Origin: UBA1563 sp037440065
Lineage (GTDB): Bacteria > Bacteroidota > Ignavibacteria > Ignavibacteriales > Ignavibacteriaceae
NCBI GenBank assembly: GCA_037440065.1
Contig: JBBIUV010000016.1
Span: 372,001-436,000 of the forward strand
Direction: 5' to 3'
Length of the DNA: 64,000 bases
The first letter of the stretch is position 1; each line of letters opens with the position of its first letter. The position numbers and the translations under genes are program-made. Positions 27,325 through 36,564 of the stretch are shown here, piece by piece. The notes beneath the pieces are model-generated. The model made no database searches. It saw nothing but the letters and a program-made list of their open reading frames with translations, and had not been told where the DNA came from.

Positions 27325-27484
27325 CTTTTACCTAATTATTAATAATAGCGATTACAAGATAAAGAATTACTTCAAAATTTTAAATGTAAAACGAAAGTCT
27401 TAAATTGGAGCGTCAAATATTGAAAAAAGGAAGATTTGGAATCCCCGTTTAAAATGAAACCGTTTTAATAAAAGTTAAAAACAA

Positions 27485-28435
27485 ATGATACTGTCATTAT
27501 CGAAAAAAGAAAAGCTATTTTTTCTGGGAAAAATTATTGTCGCCGGAGCGATCATGATTTATCTTTTCCAGAAATTTCAGTCTTTTGATTACGCTAAGTT
27601 ATTTACTGCTCAGCATCTTCATATTATGGGATGGGTTTTTCTACTTACGTTTATCAATATTTATATTCAATTACATAAATGGAAAAATGTTTTTTCTGAT
27701 TTGCTCGGAGATCTACCATTCAAGAAAATATTTTCATCCTTTTTTGTTGGTGTTGCAACTGGTTCATTTACTCCAGGAAGATTTGGTGAGTACTTTGGAA
27801 GAAGTTACATGATTAAAGAATATCTGGGAAGTGAAGTAATTTCGGCTAGCGTAGTTGATAAATTTTCGAATATGATTGTGCTAATCTATACTGGATTGTT
27901 TTCAACACTATGGTTTTTAACATTGACCCACACTATTTCTACTCAAATGACTTATTGGTTGAGTCTGTTGGTGTTTTGCCTTCTAGTTTTTTTTATTTAC
28001 TTCATTATTCAAAAGAGAGGAGCAGCAAACTTTTATAAGAGGATTGAAAAAATAGGATTTCTGAAAAAATTATTTTTCCATTTGCAGTTACTTAAAAAGG
28101 TAAGTAAGAAAACGATCTTCCACCAATTGAGTTACTCAATCTTATTGTATTCTGTTATTGCATTGCAATATGGAATTTTAACAGCCGGTTTTGCAAGCAA
28201 ACCTCTGGAAATTGCTTTTCTCCTTTGTGGAATTCTTACCTTGTTTGTAAAATCATTTATTCCTTCAATTTCTTTTGGTGATCTCGGAATAAGAGAAAGC
28301 GCCTCAATATTTTTTATTTCGGCAATTGGCTTGCCGATCGAAGTAGGTTTTCTTGCCGCCTTTTCAATTTTCCTTTTTAATATTTTGCTTCCATCGGTAG
28401 TTGGATTGATAATATTAATAACGGTTAAACGTTGA
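27485..28435 (+). CDS. Flippase-like membrane protein (LPG synthase TM-domain family, UPF0104)
   Basis: 316 residues with about eight hydrophobic segments. Signature stretches are LHKWKNVFSDL, FFVGVATGSFTPGRFGEYFGR and SVVDKFSNMIVL, as in the lysylphosphatidylglycerol synthase TM-domain family. Members without the soluble domain are found beside glycosyltransferases and are thought to move or hold lipid-linked sugars. It is the first gene of the envelope operon, with a 1-base stop/start overlap to the next GT2 gene. AAAAGTTAAAAACAA precedes the ATG; the ribosome site is weak. Confidence 0.8.
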   Translation: MILSLSKKEKLFFLGKIIVAGAIMIYLFQKFQSFDYAKLFTAQHLHIMGWVFLLTFINIYIQLHKWKNVFSDLLGDLPFKKIFSSFFVGVATGSFTPGRFGEYFGRSYMIKEYLGSEVISASVVDKFSNMIVLIYTGLFSTLWFLTLTHTISTQMTYWLSLLVFCLLVFFIYFIIQKRGAANFYKRIEKIGFLKKLFFHLQLLKKVSKKTIFHQLSYSILLYSVIALQYGILTAGFASKPLEIAFLLCGILTLFVKSFIPSISFGDLGIRESASIFFISAIGLPIEVGFLAAFSIFLFNILLPSVVGLIILITVKR

Positions 28436-29565
28436 TGTATCTTTTAATTTTAATATTTATCTCTCTCGGGCTTTTTTACACGGGATTTTTACTGCAAGTT
28501 CTATCCGGTTTGAAAAAGGTGATCCAATTTCGTTTGAATAAAGAGCTTAAACCATTAGTATCGATTATCGTTCCATTCAGGAATGAATCGGAAGTTATAT
28601 TAAATTGTTTAAAGAGTTTAGAATCACAAAATTATCCGAAAGAAAACTTTGAAATACTTTTTGTGGATGATTTTTCTGATGACGATTCCGTGTTGAAATT
28701 GACTTCAGAAAAACAACTCACCAACACAAAAATTCTGTCCCTTCCAGATGAATATGAAAAATTATCTCCAAAGAAACGGAGTATAAAGTATGCAATTGAA
28801 AATGCTGTCGGAGAAATCATTTTTACGACCGACGCAGATTGTTTACATCAAAAAGATTGGATAGCTTCAATGGTGTCTGCATTTGATGAATCTACGGGAT
28901 TTGTTTCTGGTCCAGTAAAGTTTTCTGGGACCCAAAAATTATTTGGAAAAATTCAGCAATTGGAATTTGTCGGATTAGTTTTAACCGGCGCTGGATTAAC
29001 AGGAGCTGGAAGTCCGACAATTTGTAACGCCGCTAATATTGCATTTAGAAAAGAAGCATTCCAGTTTGTTGGAGGATATAATGATAATCAGCATCTCTCT
29101 TCCGGTGATGATGAATTTTTAATGCAAAAAATCGCAAAGACAGCAAAGTATAAAGTGCAATTTCTTTTTAATAAAGAAGCGGTTGTGGAAACAGAAGCAA
29201 ACATGTACGTTAAAGAATTTGCTCAACAGAGAAAGAGATGGGCGAGCAAAGGTTTGTTTTATAATGACAGGATGCTGATTCTAAAATTAATTTTTATCTA
29301 CTTATATTTTTTAAGTTTACCGGTACAACTTTTTCTTGGTTTATTTTTGCATCCGATTTTTCTTTATTCATTATTGGTTATGGTTTTAGGAAAAGTTTTT
29401 CTTGAATACCTAATCTTACGAAAAGGAATTCCATTGTTATATCCAACAATAGCAATTCAAGTGTTTATGTATGCTGAAATACTTCACGTTCCATACATTC
29501 TTTTGGCCGGACTAGCCGGTGCTTTTGGGAATTTTGAATGGAAGGGGAGAAATCTAAAAAGATGA
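28435..29565 (+). CDS. Family 2 glycosyltransferase, membrane-bound
   Basis: 376 residues from the ATG at 28435 (TGATG junction with the previous gene; a TTG three bases earlier is possible). An N-terminal hydrophobic segment is followed by a GT-A domain: VSIIVPFRNESEVILNCLKSL, ILFVDDFSDDDS, FTTDADC (the DxD-type metal site) and SGDDEFLMQK, then the QRKRW motif and C-terminal membrane helices. QRKRWASKG is a processive-type QxxRW signature. It transfers a nucleotide sugar to a lipid or growing polymer; donor and acceptor are unknown. It overlaps the deacetylase gene by 4 bases. Confidence 0.85.
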   Translation: MYLLILIFISLGLFYTGFLLQVLSGLKKVIQFRLNKELKPLVSIIVPFRNESEVILNCLKSLESQNYPKENFEILFVDDFSDDDSVLKLTSEKQLTNTKILSLPDEYEKLSPKKRSIKYAIENAVGEIIFTTDADCLHQKDWIASMVSAFDESTGFVSGPVKFSGTQKLFGKIQQLEFVGLVLTGAGLTGAGSPTICNAANIAFRKEAFQFVGGYNDNQHLSSGDDEFLMQKIAKTAKYKVQFLFNKEAVVETEANMYVKEFAQQRKRWASKGLFYNDRMLILKLIFIYLYFLSLPVQLFLGLFLHPIFLYSLLVMVLGKVFLEYLILRKGIPLLYPTIAIQVFMYAEILHVPYILLAGLAGAFGNFEWKGRNLKR

Positions 29566-30197
29566 AATATCTCTACCAACCTCCATTGATTGTACAAAGT
29601 ATTTTTAAAGGATTCGCATGGCATTCGGCAAAAGATAAAATTCTTCTCACCTTTGATGATGGTCCAAATCCGGTAACAACAGAAAAAATTCTGAGTTTGC
29701 TAGACACAGCAAAAATTAAAGCTTTGTTTTTTTGTGTTGGGAATAATGTTAAACGATATCCGGAGTTTGCAAAAGAAATTGTGGATAGAGGTCATCTGAT
29801 TGGCAATCACACTTTCAATCACAAGGTTATAACAAAACTATCGAACGATGATTTTGAGAAGGAAGTGATTACAACAAATAAGGTAATCGAGGATGTTGTT
29901 GGAAATTCTCCACGATTTTTTCGACCACCCCATGGACGATTTCAAATCAATTTGGCAGGTCGGTTGAAACAATTTCAGTTGAGAAATGTAATGTGGAGCT
30001 TATTACCCTATGATTATAAAAACGATCTAAAAGTTGTTAAATTTGCAATCGAAAATTATCTTGCGAATAATTCGATTGCAGTTTTACATGATAGTGAGCG
30101 GTCGAGTTTGATAATCGAGGATTCAATTAAATATCTTGCGGATGAAGTCCGTAATAAAAATTATCAATTTGGAACACCTGAAGAATGTTTGAACTGA
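29562..30197 (+). CDS. Polysaccharide deacetylase (NodB homology domain)
   Basis: 211 residues from the ATG at 29562, chosen because it gives an ATGA overlap with the upstream stop; an ATG at 29538 would add eight residues. NodB motifs in order: TFDDGPNPVTT, GNHTFNHK (HxxxH metal ligands), RFFRPPHGRF, and AVLHDSERSS near the end. The enzyme removes N- or O-acetyl groups from a sugar, likely from the product of the neighbouring glycosyltransferases. No signal peptide is seen, so it probably works on the cytoplasmic side. It overlaps the next gene by 13 bases. Confidence 0.88.
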   Translation: MKYLYQPPLIVQSIFKGFAWHSAKDKILLTFDDGPNPVTTEKILSLLDTAKIKALFFCVGNNVKRYPEFAKEIVDRGHLIGNHTFNHKVITKLSNDDFEKEVITTNKVIEDVVGNSPRFFRPPHGRFQINLAGRLKQFQLRNVMWSLLPYDYKNDLKVVKFAIENYLANNSIAVLHDSERSSLIIEDSIKYLADEVRNKNYQFGTPEECLN

Positions 30198-31276
30198 TTT
30201 TTCTTTTAGCCATGAGTGCTTATTTTTTGCAAACCATTTGGTTCATCCTTGGGTTGCAGAAAAAATTTCCGCAAAAAGCGGTTGCCGATCTCCCCTCTGC
30301 AACAGTGATTGTAGCTGCGCGGAATGAAGGACAAAACATAAGTTCATGTTTGGAGGCACTGAACAAACTTGAATATCCTGAAGGAAAACTTGAAATTATT
30401 CTCGTTGATGACAAATCGACCGACAAAACTGGTGAAATTATAGATGCATTTATCTTTGATAAACTGAAATTCAAAAAAATTGTAACTAAAAAAGAGATCG
30501 GTTATTTAAAGGGAAAAACAAACGCAATAGCAAATGCAATTGAACTGGCTTCAGGAGAAATTATTTTAACAACTGATGCCGATTGTATCGTCTCCCCAAC
30601 ATGGGCTAAAACATTAGCTTCTTATTTTATGGCTGATGTTGCGATCGTAAACGGCTTTACTGTTCAAGACGCTAAAACGCAATTTGCCGGCATGCAACAT
30701 CTTGATTTTGTTTATCTTTTATCGGTTGCTTCGGGTACAATAAATTTTAATAAACCGTTGAGCTGCATCGGTAATAATATGTCGTTTAGAAAATCCGTTT
30801 ACGATGAAGTCGGTGGTTACGAGAATCTTCCGTTCAGTGTTACCGAAGATTTTAATTTATTGTTTGCCATTCATAAGTTAAAAAAATATAAAATTATTTA
30901 TCCTTTGGATGTAAATGGTCTGGTTACTACACAGCCATGTAGTGATCTGAATAATTTATATCGGCAAAAAAAACGATGGGGAGTAGGTGGACTTAAAGCC
31001 CCACTTCGCGGATTTTTCATAATGTCGAATGGTTGGATTGCTCATCTTGCAATTTTGTTGCTCCCATTCTTTTTTACTTCGGCTGCATTATCATTGTTCT
31101 TTTTTAAACTGGTGATTGATTTTCTTTTTCTCTTCTTTGTTTTAAATGAATTGCGACTCACCTCCACTTTAAAATATTTTTTCGTTTTTGAAATCTACTA
31201 TATTCTTTATGTGGTACTACTTCCGTTCGCAGTATTGCCGAACAGGAAAGTAATGTGGAAAGGGAGAAAATATTAG
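30185..31276 (+). CDS. Family 2 glycosyltransferase, membrane-bound
   Basis: 363 residues, a paralogue of the GT2 two genes upstream with the same layout: N-terminal helix, ATVIVAARNEGQNISSCLEAL, ILVDDKSTDKT, LTTDADC, SVTEDFNLLFAI, RQKKRWGVGGLKAP and C-terminal membrane helices. It probably adds a second sugar to the same lipid-linked product. It overlaps the deacetylase upstream by 13 bases and the radical SAM gene downstream by 22 bases, so translation of the set looks coupled. Confidence 0.85.
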   Translation: MFELIFLLAMSAYFLQTIWFILGLQKKFPQKAVADLPSATVIVAARNEGQNISSCLEALNKLEYPEGKLEIILVDDKSTDKTGEIIDAFIFDKLKFKKIVTKKEIGYLKGKTNAIANAIELASGEIILTTDADCIVSPTWAKTLASYFMADVAIVNGFTVQDAKTQFAGMQHLDFVYLLSVASGTINFNKPLSCIGNNMSFRKSVYDEVGGYENLPFSVTEDFNLLFAIHKLKKYKIIYPLDVNGLVTTQPCSDLNNLYRQKKRWGVGGLKAPLRGFFIMSNGWIAHLAILLLPFFFTSAALSLFFFKLVIDFLFLFFVLNELRLTSTLKYFFVFEIYYILYVVLLPFAVLPNRKVMWKGRKY

Positions 31277-32262
31277 TGCTGCTTCTTTGCAACTACTATG
31301 TAACATATCGCTGTAATGCCTATTGCAATTTTTGCCACTTCGGTGAGCATGAAAAATTCAAAAATACTCCTCTAGTTGATTTTACAGATTTTAAGAATAA
31401 TATCGAACAAATTGCTAAATTGGGTGTGAAATTTCTTGATTTGACCGGTGGTGAGCCATTGCTTCATCCGCAGATCGCCGAAATAGTGAAATTCGCTAAA
31501 GGATTAAAACTCCAAACAAGTATTACAACAAACGGACTACTTTATCACAAATACGCTGAGGCCCTTGCGGGAAATGTGAACTTGCTCCACTTTTCACTTG
31601 ATTCTCCTGAGGAAGATGAACATAATAAAATTCGTGGCGTAAATTGTTTTAAAGCTGTTCTTAAAAGTATTAAACGGGCAAAAAGTTTGGGAGAATATCC
31701 CGATATTCTTTTTACTGTTACGAATGAGACGTATACAAAACTCCCTCAAATGCATGAACTGGCGAGGAAGCAGGAGTTGGTTTTAATTGTAAATCCGGTT
31801 TTCTCTTATTTTGGAAATCCCGGATTGCATGAGCAAGCTATAGAATTTATTCAAAAATATGTTGATGGGAAAAATGATATTTATCTTAACGATGCCTATC
31901 TGCGGTTACGAAAAAATGGCGGAAATAATATAAAGAAACCGTTGTGCAAAGCGGTTTCAAGAGTAATTGTAATTTCGCCTAAAAACGAAATCATTTTGCC
32001 TTGTTATCATTTTGAAAATGAGCGGATTAAAATTGATCGTCCAATCAGTGAAATTAGAAAATCGGAGAAAATTTCTTATTTCAAAAAAATGGAAGGGAGA
32101 TTTGACTTCTGCCAGGGTTGTACGGTGAATTGCTATTTTGAACCGTCGTTTGCATTCCCAACAAATATGTATGGCATCATCAGTCTTTCTTCAAAAATTA
32201 AATACAGTTATCATAAATTGATCAAACAAAAACTATTATCGAAGGCTTCTAAATCAGTATGA
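31255..32262 (+). CDS. Radical SAM protein with SPASM-like C-terminal cysteines
   Basis: 335 residues. The radical SAM cluster motif is C20-x3-C24-x2-C27 (YRCNAYCNFCHFG), followed by DLTGGEPLLHP and SITTNGLL. The C-terminal part has C230, C249 (EIILPCYHF) and C285-x2-C288-x3-C292, the arrangement expected of a SPASM/twitch auxiliary iron-sulfur site. The ATG at 31255 has AGGA five bases upstream and is preferred over a GTG at 31276. The substrate is unknown; the setting in an envelope-glycan operon suggests modification of a sugar, lipid or small peptide. It overlaps the next gene by 4 bases. Confidence 0.85.
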   Translation: MEREKILVLLLCNYYVTYRCNAYCNFCHFGEHEKFKNTPLVDFTDFKNNIEQIAKLGVKFLDLTGGEPLLHPQIAEIVKFAKGLKLQTSITTNGLLYHKYAEALAGNVNLLHFSLDSPEEDEHNKIRGVNCFKAVLKSIKRAKSLGEYPDILFTVTNETYTKLPQMHELARKQELVLIVNPVFSYFGNPGLHEQAIEFIQKYVDGKNDIYLNDAYLRLRKNGGNNIKKPLCKAVSRVIVISPKNEIILPCYHFENERIKIDRPISEIRKSEKISYFKKMEGRFDFCQGCTVNCYFEPSFAFPTNMYGIISLSSKIKYSYHKLIKQKLLSKASKSV

Positions 32263-33089
32263 GTAGAAAAATAACACTCCTATTATTTGTTTTATTATTT
32301 GGGGGAAATAACTTCGCTCAAACAAAATATGAACTTTTCCCGTCTGAGTTGAACATAAAACCATTTGTTGCAAATATTCTAGAACCAAAAGCAGGTTGTT
32401 TATTCACTTCAGGCAAGAATAATTTGAGGTTGGATATTGGAACTTCAAAAGATTTTGTACAATTCGGTTCCAAAGAAAAAACTTATTCATTTGGCGGTGA
32501 TTTTTTTACTTTTACCAAATTGCGTGGTGAAAAAGATTTCCACTTCCCGGTTGATGCGGTAGATTATTTATTTGGACTAAACGGAAGCATCAAAATTAAA
32601 AATGCAAATTCTGAATGCGGATTACGCTTTAGATTGAGTCACATCTCTGCCCATTTTGTAGATGGACATTTTGATAATTATTCCAACACCTGGCGTGGTG
32701 ATAGAACTCCCCGCGTTTATAGCAGAGAGTTTATAGAACTTACTCCTTTTTACATGTTAAATGATTTGAGGATTTATGTTGGATATTCTTATCTCTTTCA
32801 TGTTGTTCCAAAAGAAATCGGTAAAAACATTTTACAAATCGGGGGTGAAAAGTTTTTTACTTTGTCGTTCGCTGATTATCTGTTTCCCTTCATCGCATAT
32901 GATCTTCGTTTAACAAAGATTGGAAAATATTCCGGGACAAATTCATTATCAGCAGGCGTAAAAGTAGGGAAGAAAGACTCTGGCGGGATCAGTTTTATGC
33001 TAGACTATTTCTCCGGAAATAATATTCACGGTGAGTATTTTGATTACAAAGAAAATTATTTCGCTTTCGGATTGAACCTAGATTTATAA
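32259..33089 (+). CDS. Outer-membrane beta-barrel protein, DUF1207-like
   Basis: 276 residues with a signal peptide (MSRKITLLLFVLLFGGNNFAQ). The rest alternates hydrophobic and polar residues as in beta strands and ends with the aromatic FAFGLNLDL typical of outer-membrane barrels. The segments DYLFGLNGSIKIK, RFRLSHISAHFVDGH and LRIYVGYSYLFH resemble DUF1207 proteins, an assignment I hold only moderately. It is coupled to the radical SAM gene by ATGA. It may export or anchor the product of the operon; that is inference. Confidence 0.6.
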   Translation: MSRKITLLLFVLLFGGNNFAQTKYELFPSELNIKPFVANILEPKAGCLFTSGKNNLRLDIGTSKDFVQFGSKEKTYSFGGDFFTFTKLRGEKDFHFPVDAVDYLFGLNGSIKIKNANSECGLRFRLSHISAHFVDGHFDNYSNTWRGDRTPRVYSREFIELTPFYMLNDLRIYVGYSYLFHVVPKEIGKNILQIGGEKFFTLSFADYLFPFIAYDLRLTKIGKYSGTNSLSAGVKVGKKDSGGISFMLDYFSGNNIHGEYFDYKENYFAFGLNLDL

Positions 33090-33090
33090 A

Positions 33091-34086
33091 ATGAAAAATA
33101 TTTTCGAGCAACAATTTTCTGATCCGGTAGATACCTTTGTGAAGGAAAAGCAAAAATATTGGCTTCACCTTTTTCTTTTTCTGCTTACCTTTTTTACTAC
33201 TACTGTCGCTGGTTATGAATGGGTGAGAGGTTTTTCCAATCAGATGGAATTTACCGAACTTGTGTATGGCATTCCTTATTCACTTTCGATATTGTTTGTG
33301 TTAGGATCTCATGAATTCGGACATTACTTTGCCGCAAAAATTCATAAAGTGAGAGCAACACTTCCGTTTTTTATTCCCTTTCCTTCTATCATGGGATTCC
33401 TAAATTTCGGCACTCTTGGCGCGGTGATAAAAATTAAATCCCCGATTCCATCAAAGAAAGCCTTATTTGATATTGGAGTCGCCGGACCAATTGCCGGTTT
33501 TATCGCATCCACAATTTTAATAATCTATGGATTCACTCATCTACCGGGAAGAGAATTCTTGTTGCAAATTCATCCAGATTATGATTTACCAACTTACGGT
33601 AAAAATGGATTAGCATTAATCTTTGGAGATTCACTTCTATTTTCTTTTCTACGTGAAATACTTACTTCTTCAAAAGAATTTGTACCGCCGATGTCCGAGA
33701 TTTATCATTATCCTTACTTATGTGTAGGCTGGTTTGGTTTTTTTGTTACTGCGATGAATTTAATTCCCGTTGGTCAACTCGATGGCGGACATGTTGTCTA
33801 TGCTTTGTTCGGTGAAAAGAAGCAATATGCAATAAGTTCTGTTGCCATGATATTTTTAATTGTCTTTGGTGTTACGGGAGTGATTCTATCATATTTTGAA
33901 ATTCCTCTTAACATCGGATGGAGTGGTTGGTTATTTTGGGCAGTAATTTTGTTTTTTGTTATCAAGATAAAGCATCCGCCAATCATGGATGATATTGAAC
34001 TTGATTTGAAACGGAAAGTTATAGGCTATATAACCATGGCAATTTTTATTTTATGTTTTATCCCGGCCCCATTTATAATTCACTAA
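33091..34086 (+). CDS. Site-2 protease family membrane metalloprotease (M50)
   Basis: 331 residues with about seven membrane segments. The zinc site is HEFGH in SILFVLGSHEFGHYFAAK, and the third ligand lies in NLIPVGQLDGGHVVYALFG; PFPSIMGFLNFGTLGAVIKI is also a family mark. S2P enzymes cut transmembrane segments of regulators or remnant signal peptides. It starts 1 base after the barrel gene and is the last of the seven-gene set. No PDZ domain was seen. The target is unknown. Confidence 0.9.
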   Translation: MKNIFEQQFSDPVDTFVKEKQKYWLHLFLFLLTFFTTTVAGYEWVRGFSNQMEFTELVYGIPYSLSILFVLGSHEFGHYFAAKIHKVRATLPFFIPFPSIMGFLNFGTLGAVIKIKSPIPSKKALFDIGVAGPIAGFIASTILIIYGFTHLPGREFLLQIHPDYDLPTYGKNGLALIFGDSLLFSFLREILTSSKEFVPPMSEIYHYPYLCVGWFGFFVTAMNLIPVGQLDGGHVVYALFGEKKQYAISSVAMIFLIVFGVTGVILSYFEIPLNIGWSGWLFWAVILFFVIKIKHPPIMDDIELDLKRKVIGYITMAIFILCFIPAPFIIH

Positions 34087-34138
34087 TGTATATGTTTTTT
34101 TACCTTTAATTTATTACTCTGCTATAAGATATTTCACC

Positions 34139-34936
34139 ATGAAAAAAATTCTCTTATTAATTCTCCTTATTACATTTTATTATGGGTGTGAAAAGAAATT
34201 CGATACACCAGTGGAGCCTGCAACATCGGTTTACCAGGTTTTTCAAGTTGCTACTTTCGCTTCATTTACGAACACGATTACAGATTCAATCATCAATCCA
34301 ACGATTAGGTTCACATCAATTTCCGATATTAAAAGAGTGTGGATAGAAATTCTTTCACCAGAAAATGAAAAATTATCTCCAGGCATAATTAATTTATATG
34401 ATAACGGAAGTGTGGCAACTGGTGATGCTGTCAAAGGGGATAAGGAATATTCCACTCTCGTGACCATGAAAAGTGAATATGTTAATGGAACCTATTTGAT
34501 CACTTACTTCGTCGAAGACAAAACTGGAGCAATCAAAAAAGTTGCCTCACAAACATTTCTGTTCGATAACGGAAAGTCGAATGTCGCTCCAATGATCTTA
34601 TCTGTAGTCCTTCCAGATACCATTCAGGTATTGAATGAAGGATTAGCATTTATAGTAGCTGCTTCTGTTTCTGACTCAAATGGAATTAGAGATGTTAAAG
34701 AGGTTTATTTTACTACAGTAAGACCCGATCAAATATCAAGCGGATTACATACTTCACTTTATGACGATGGCAATTATGGAGAAAACGGTGATGCCTCTGC
34801 GGGTGATGGAGTCTTTTCAAGAATAATAAAAATAGATTCTACTAATCAAAAAGGTACATACCGTTTTGATTTTGAAGCAAAAGATAGAGGTGGGTTAGTT
34901 AGTTCGATCGTTCATAAATATATCTTGGTTAAATAA
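34139..34936 (+). CDS. Lipoprotein with two Ig-like repeats
   Basis: 265 residues. The N-terminus is a lipoprotein signal (MKKILLLILLITFYYGC) with the cysteine at residue 17. Two similar beta-rich halves follow, each with a DNGS/DDGN and GD-A-GD motif: LYDNGSVATGDAVKGDKEYS and LYDDGNYGENGDASAGDGVF. This repeat is common in surface lipoproteins of the Ignavibacteria type and may bind calcium. Its stop overlaps the start of the propeller gene by one base. No enzymatic motif is visible. Confidence 0.75.
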   Translation: MKKILLLILLITFYYGCEKKFDTPVEPATSVYQVFQVATFASFTNTITDSIINPTIRFTSISDIKRVWIEILSPENEKLSPGIINLYDNGSVATGDAVKGDKEYSTLVTMKSEYVNGTYLITYFVEDKTGAIKKVASQTFLFDNGKSNVAPMILSVVLPDTIQVLNEGLAFIVAASVSDSNGIRDVKEVYFTTVRPDQISSGLHTSLYDDGNYGENGDASAGDGVFSRIIKIDSTNQKGTYRFDFEAKDRGGLVSSIVHKYILVK

Positions 34937-36555
34937 TGAGAATTTACATTGTGTTTTTCATCTTGTTGATCAGCCTGCAAAATATATCAGCTCAGTCGTT
35001 TTTAAAAACTTATGAATTAAATAATGTTTCGGCTTTTAGCAGTGAAAACCCTGCTAGTAACAGCATAAACGATATTCTGGTGGTTGGAGATACCATCTGG
35101 CTTGGTACATCAAGGGGATTAAGTCAGTCAACAGACAACGGTCTAAGTTGGAAAAATTATTATAACAGTTCTGAATTTGGAACGGAAAGCGTTACCGCCT
35201 TACTTTATGCAAATGGAGTGCTCTTCGCATCAACAGCACACTCGATAGAAAAAGACGGAAGTTCACTCCCGGAAGGAAGTGGTATTCGGTTTTCTGCTGA
35301 TAATGGAATTACTTGGAAATCTGTAGCACAACCAATTGATGATAGCGGCGATTCTTCAGTAGTTTATGGTAAAAATATTTTACGAGCGTTACCGGTTACT
35401 GTTGCGGTTCAAAATATAATTTATGATTTTGCTTTTGCCGGAAATAAAATCTGGATAGCGACCTTCGCCGGTGGTCTTCGCTCGGTGTCGTTTGATAGTT
35501 TAATTACAAATGTAAACACCAGATGGAGCAGAACTATTCTGCCCCCGGATTATCTTTCATCAGTAAAACCTTCCGATACTTTGTCTTTTACGTTGCAACC
35601 TGTTGCCGGAAAATTTGGAAAAGAAGAATATCTGAACTATCGGTTATTTTCTTTGGTTGCAGCGGATGATTCAACACTCTATGCCGGTACTGCTAATGGA
35701 ATAAATAAAACTACCAACGCATTCCTTCCGGCAGATTCTATAAGTTGGGAGAAATATAATCATCAAAGTGAACAGGCAAATCCCATAAGTGGAAATTTTA
35801 TTGTTGCGTTAGGATATAATAAATTATTGAAAGCAGTTTTTGCAGCTTCATGGAAGGCGAATGACCAGAATGAGTTTTATGCCGTAAGTTATTCGCGAGA
35901 TGGAGGGACAAATTGGAATACAACTTTACATGGGGAAAAACCTCATAATTTTGCTTCTGATAAAAATAGTGTGATTGTAACCACGGATAACGGTATTTTT
36001 CTAAATGAAATAAGTACACTGAACAGCTGGTTAAATGCAGGTTCAATCGTTGATAAAAAGACAGGACTTGCATTGCAGACTTCTGTATTTTATTCAGCCG
36101 CTTTTGCTAATAATGGAAATACGGTTTGGGCAGGATCAGAAGATGGTTTGGTGAAAAACGAAATGCCGGGATATAATTGGTCGGATAACTGGACCATTCT
36201 ATATGCTTCTCAACCTCTTTCAAAAAAAGATGACACATATGCTTTCCCAAATCCTTTTTCACCTAAAATGGAAAAGGTGAAGATCAAATACAATACAGGT
36301 GGAACTTCAAAAAAAGTTACTATAAGAATTTTGGATTTCGGGATGAATTGCTTGAAAACTCTCGTCCAGAATGTTGATAGAGGCAATCCGGCTCACGTTA
36401 TCAACGCTCCAAACAGTGATGGTATTAACGGCGTGATTGATTACTGGGACGGTAGAGATGAATACGGAAACGTAGTGCCGAACGGTGTTTACTTTTATCG
36501 TGTTGAGATTGATGGGGAAGATCCGCAGTTTGGAAAAATAATGGTAATTCAGTAA
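34936..36555 (+). CDS. Secreted beta-propeller protein with FlgD-like T9SS sorting domain
   Basis: 539 residues with a signal peptide (MRIYIVFFILLISLQNISAQ). The body has BNR/two-component-propeller-like blades (DTIWLGTSRGLSQSTDNGLSW, KIWIATFAGGLRS, TVWAGSEDGLVK). The C-terminal 95 residues form a FlgD-like Ig module: YAFPNPFSPKMEKVKIKY, YWDGRDEYGNVVPNGVYFYR. Such modules serve as type IX secretion signals in this group. The protein should therefore be exported and cell-surface linked. It lies between a lipoprotein gene and two PorV-like genes, a setting in line with T9SS attachment. Confidence 0.82.
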   Translation: MRIYIVFFILLISLQNISAQSFLKTYELNNVSAFSSENPASNSINDILVVGDTIWLGTSRGLSQSTDNGLSWKNYYNSSEFGTESVTALLYANGVLFASTAHSIEKDGSSLPEGSGIRFSADNGITWKSVAQPIDDSGDSSVVYGKNILRALPVTVAVQNIIYDFAFAGNKIWIATFAGGLRSVSFDSLITNVNTRWSRTILPPDYLSSVKPSDTLSFTLQPVAGKFGKEEYLNYRLFSLVAADDSTLYAGTANGINKTTNAFLPADSISWEKYNHQSEQANPISGNFIVALGYNKLLKAVFAASWKANDQNEFYAVSYSRDGGTNWNTTLHGEKPHNFASDKNSVIVTTDNGIFLNEISTLNSWLNAGSIVDKKTGLALQTSVFYSAAFANNGNTVWAGSEDGLVKNEMPGYNWSDNWTILYASQPLSKKDDTYAFPNPFSPKMEKVKIKYNTGGTSKKVTIRILDFGMNCLKTLVQNVDRGNPAHVINAPNSDGINGVIDYWDGRDEYGNVVPNGVYFYRVEIDGEDPQFGKIMVIQ

Positions 36556-36564
36556 AGGTAAATT

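Noticed and set aside
31255..32262. RiPP maturation locus around the radical SAM gene
   Set aside because: No short precursor-like gene, peptidase-transporter or recognition element was found nearby; the neighbours are glycan genes.
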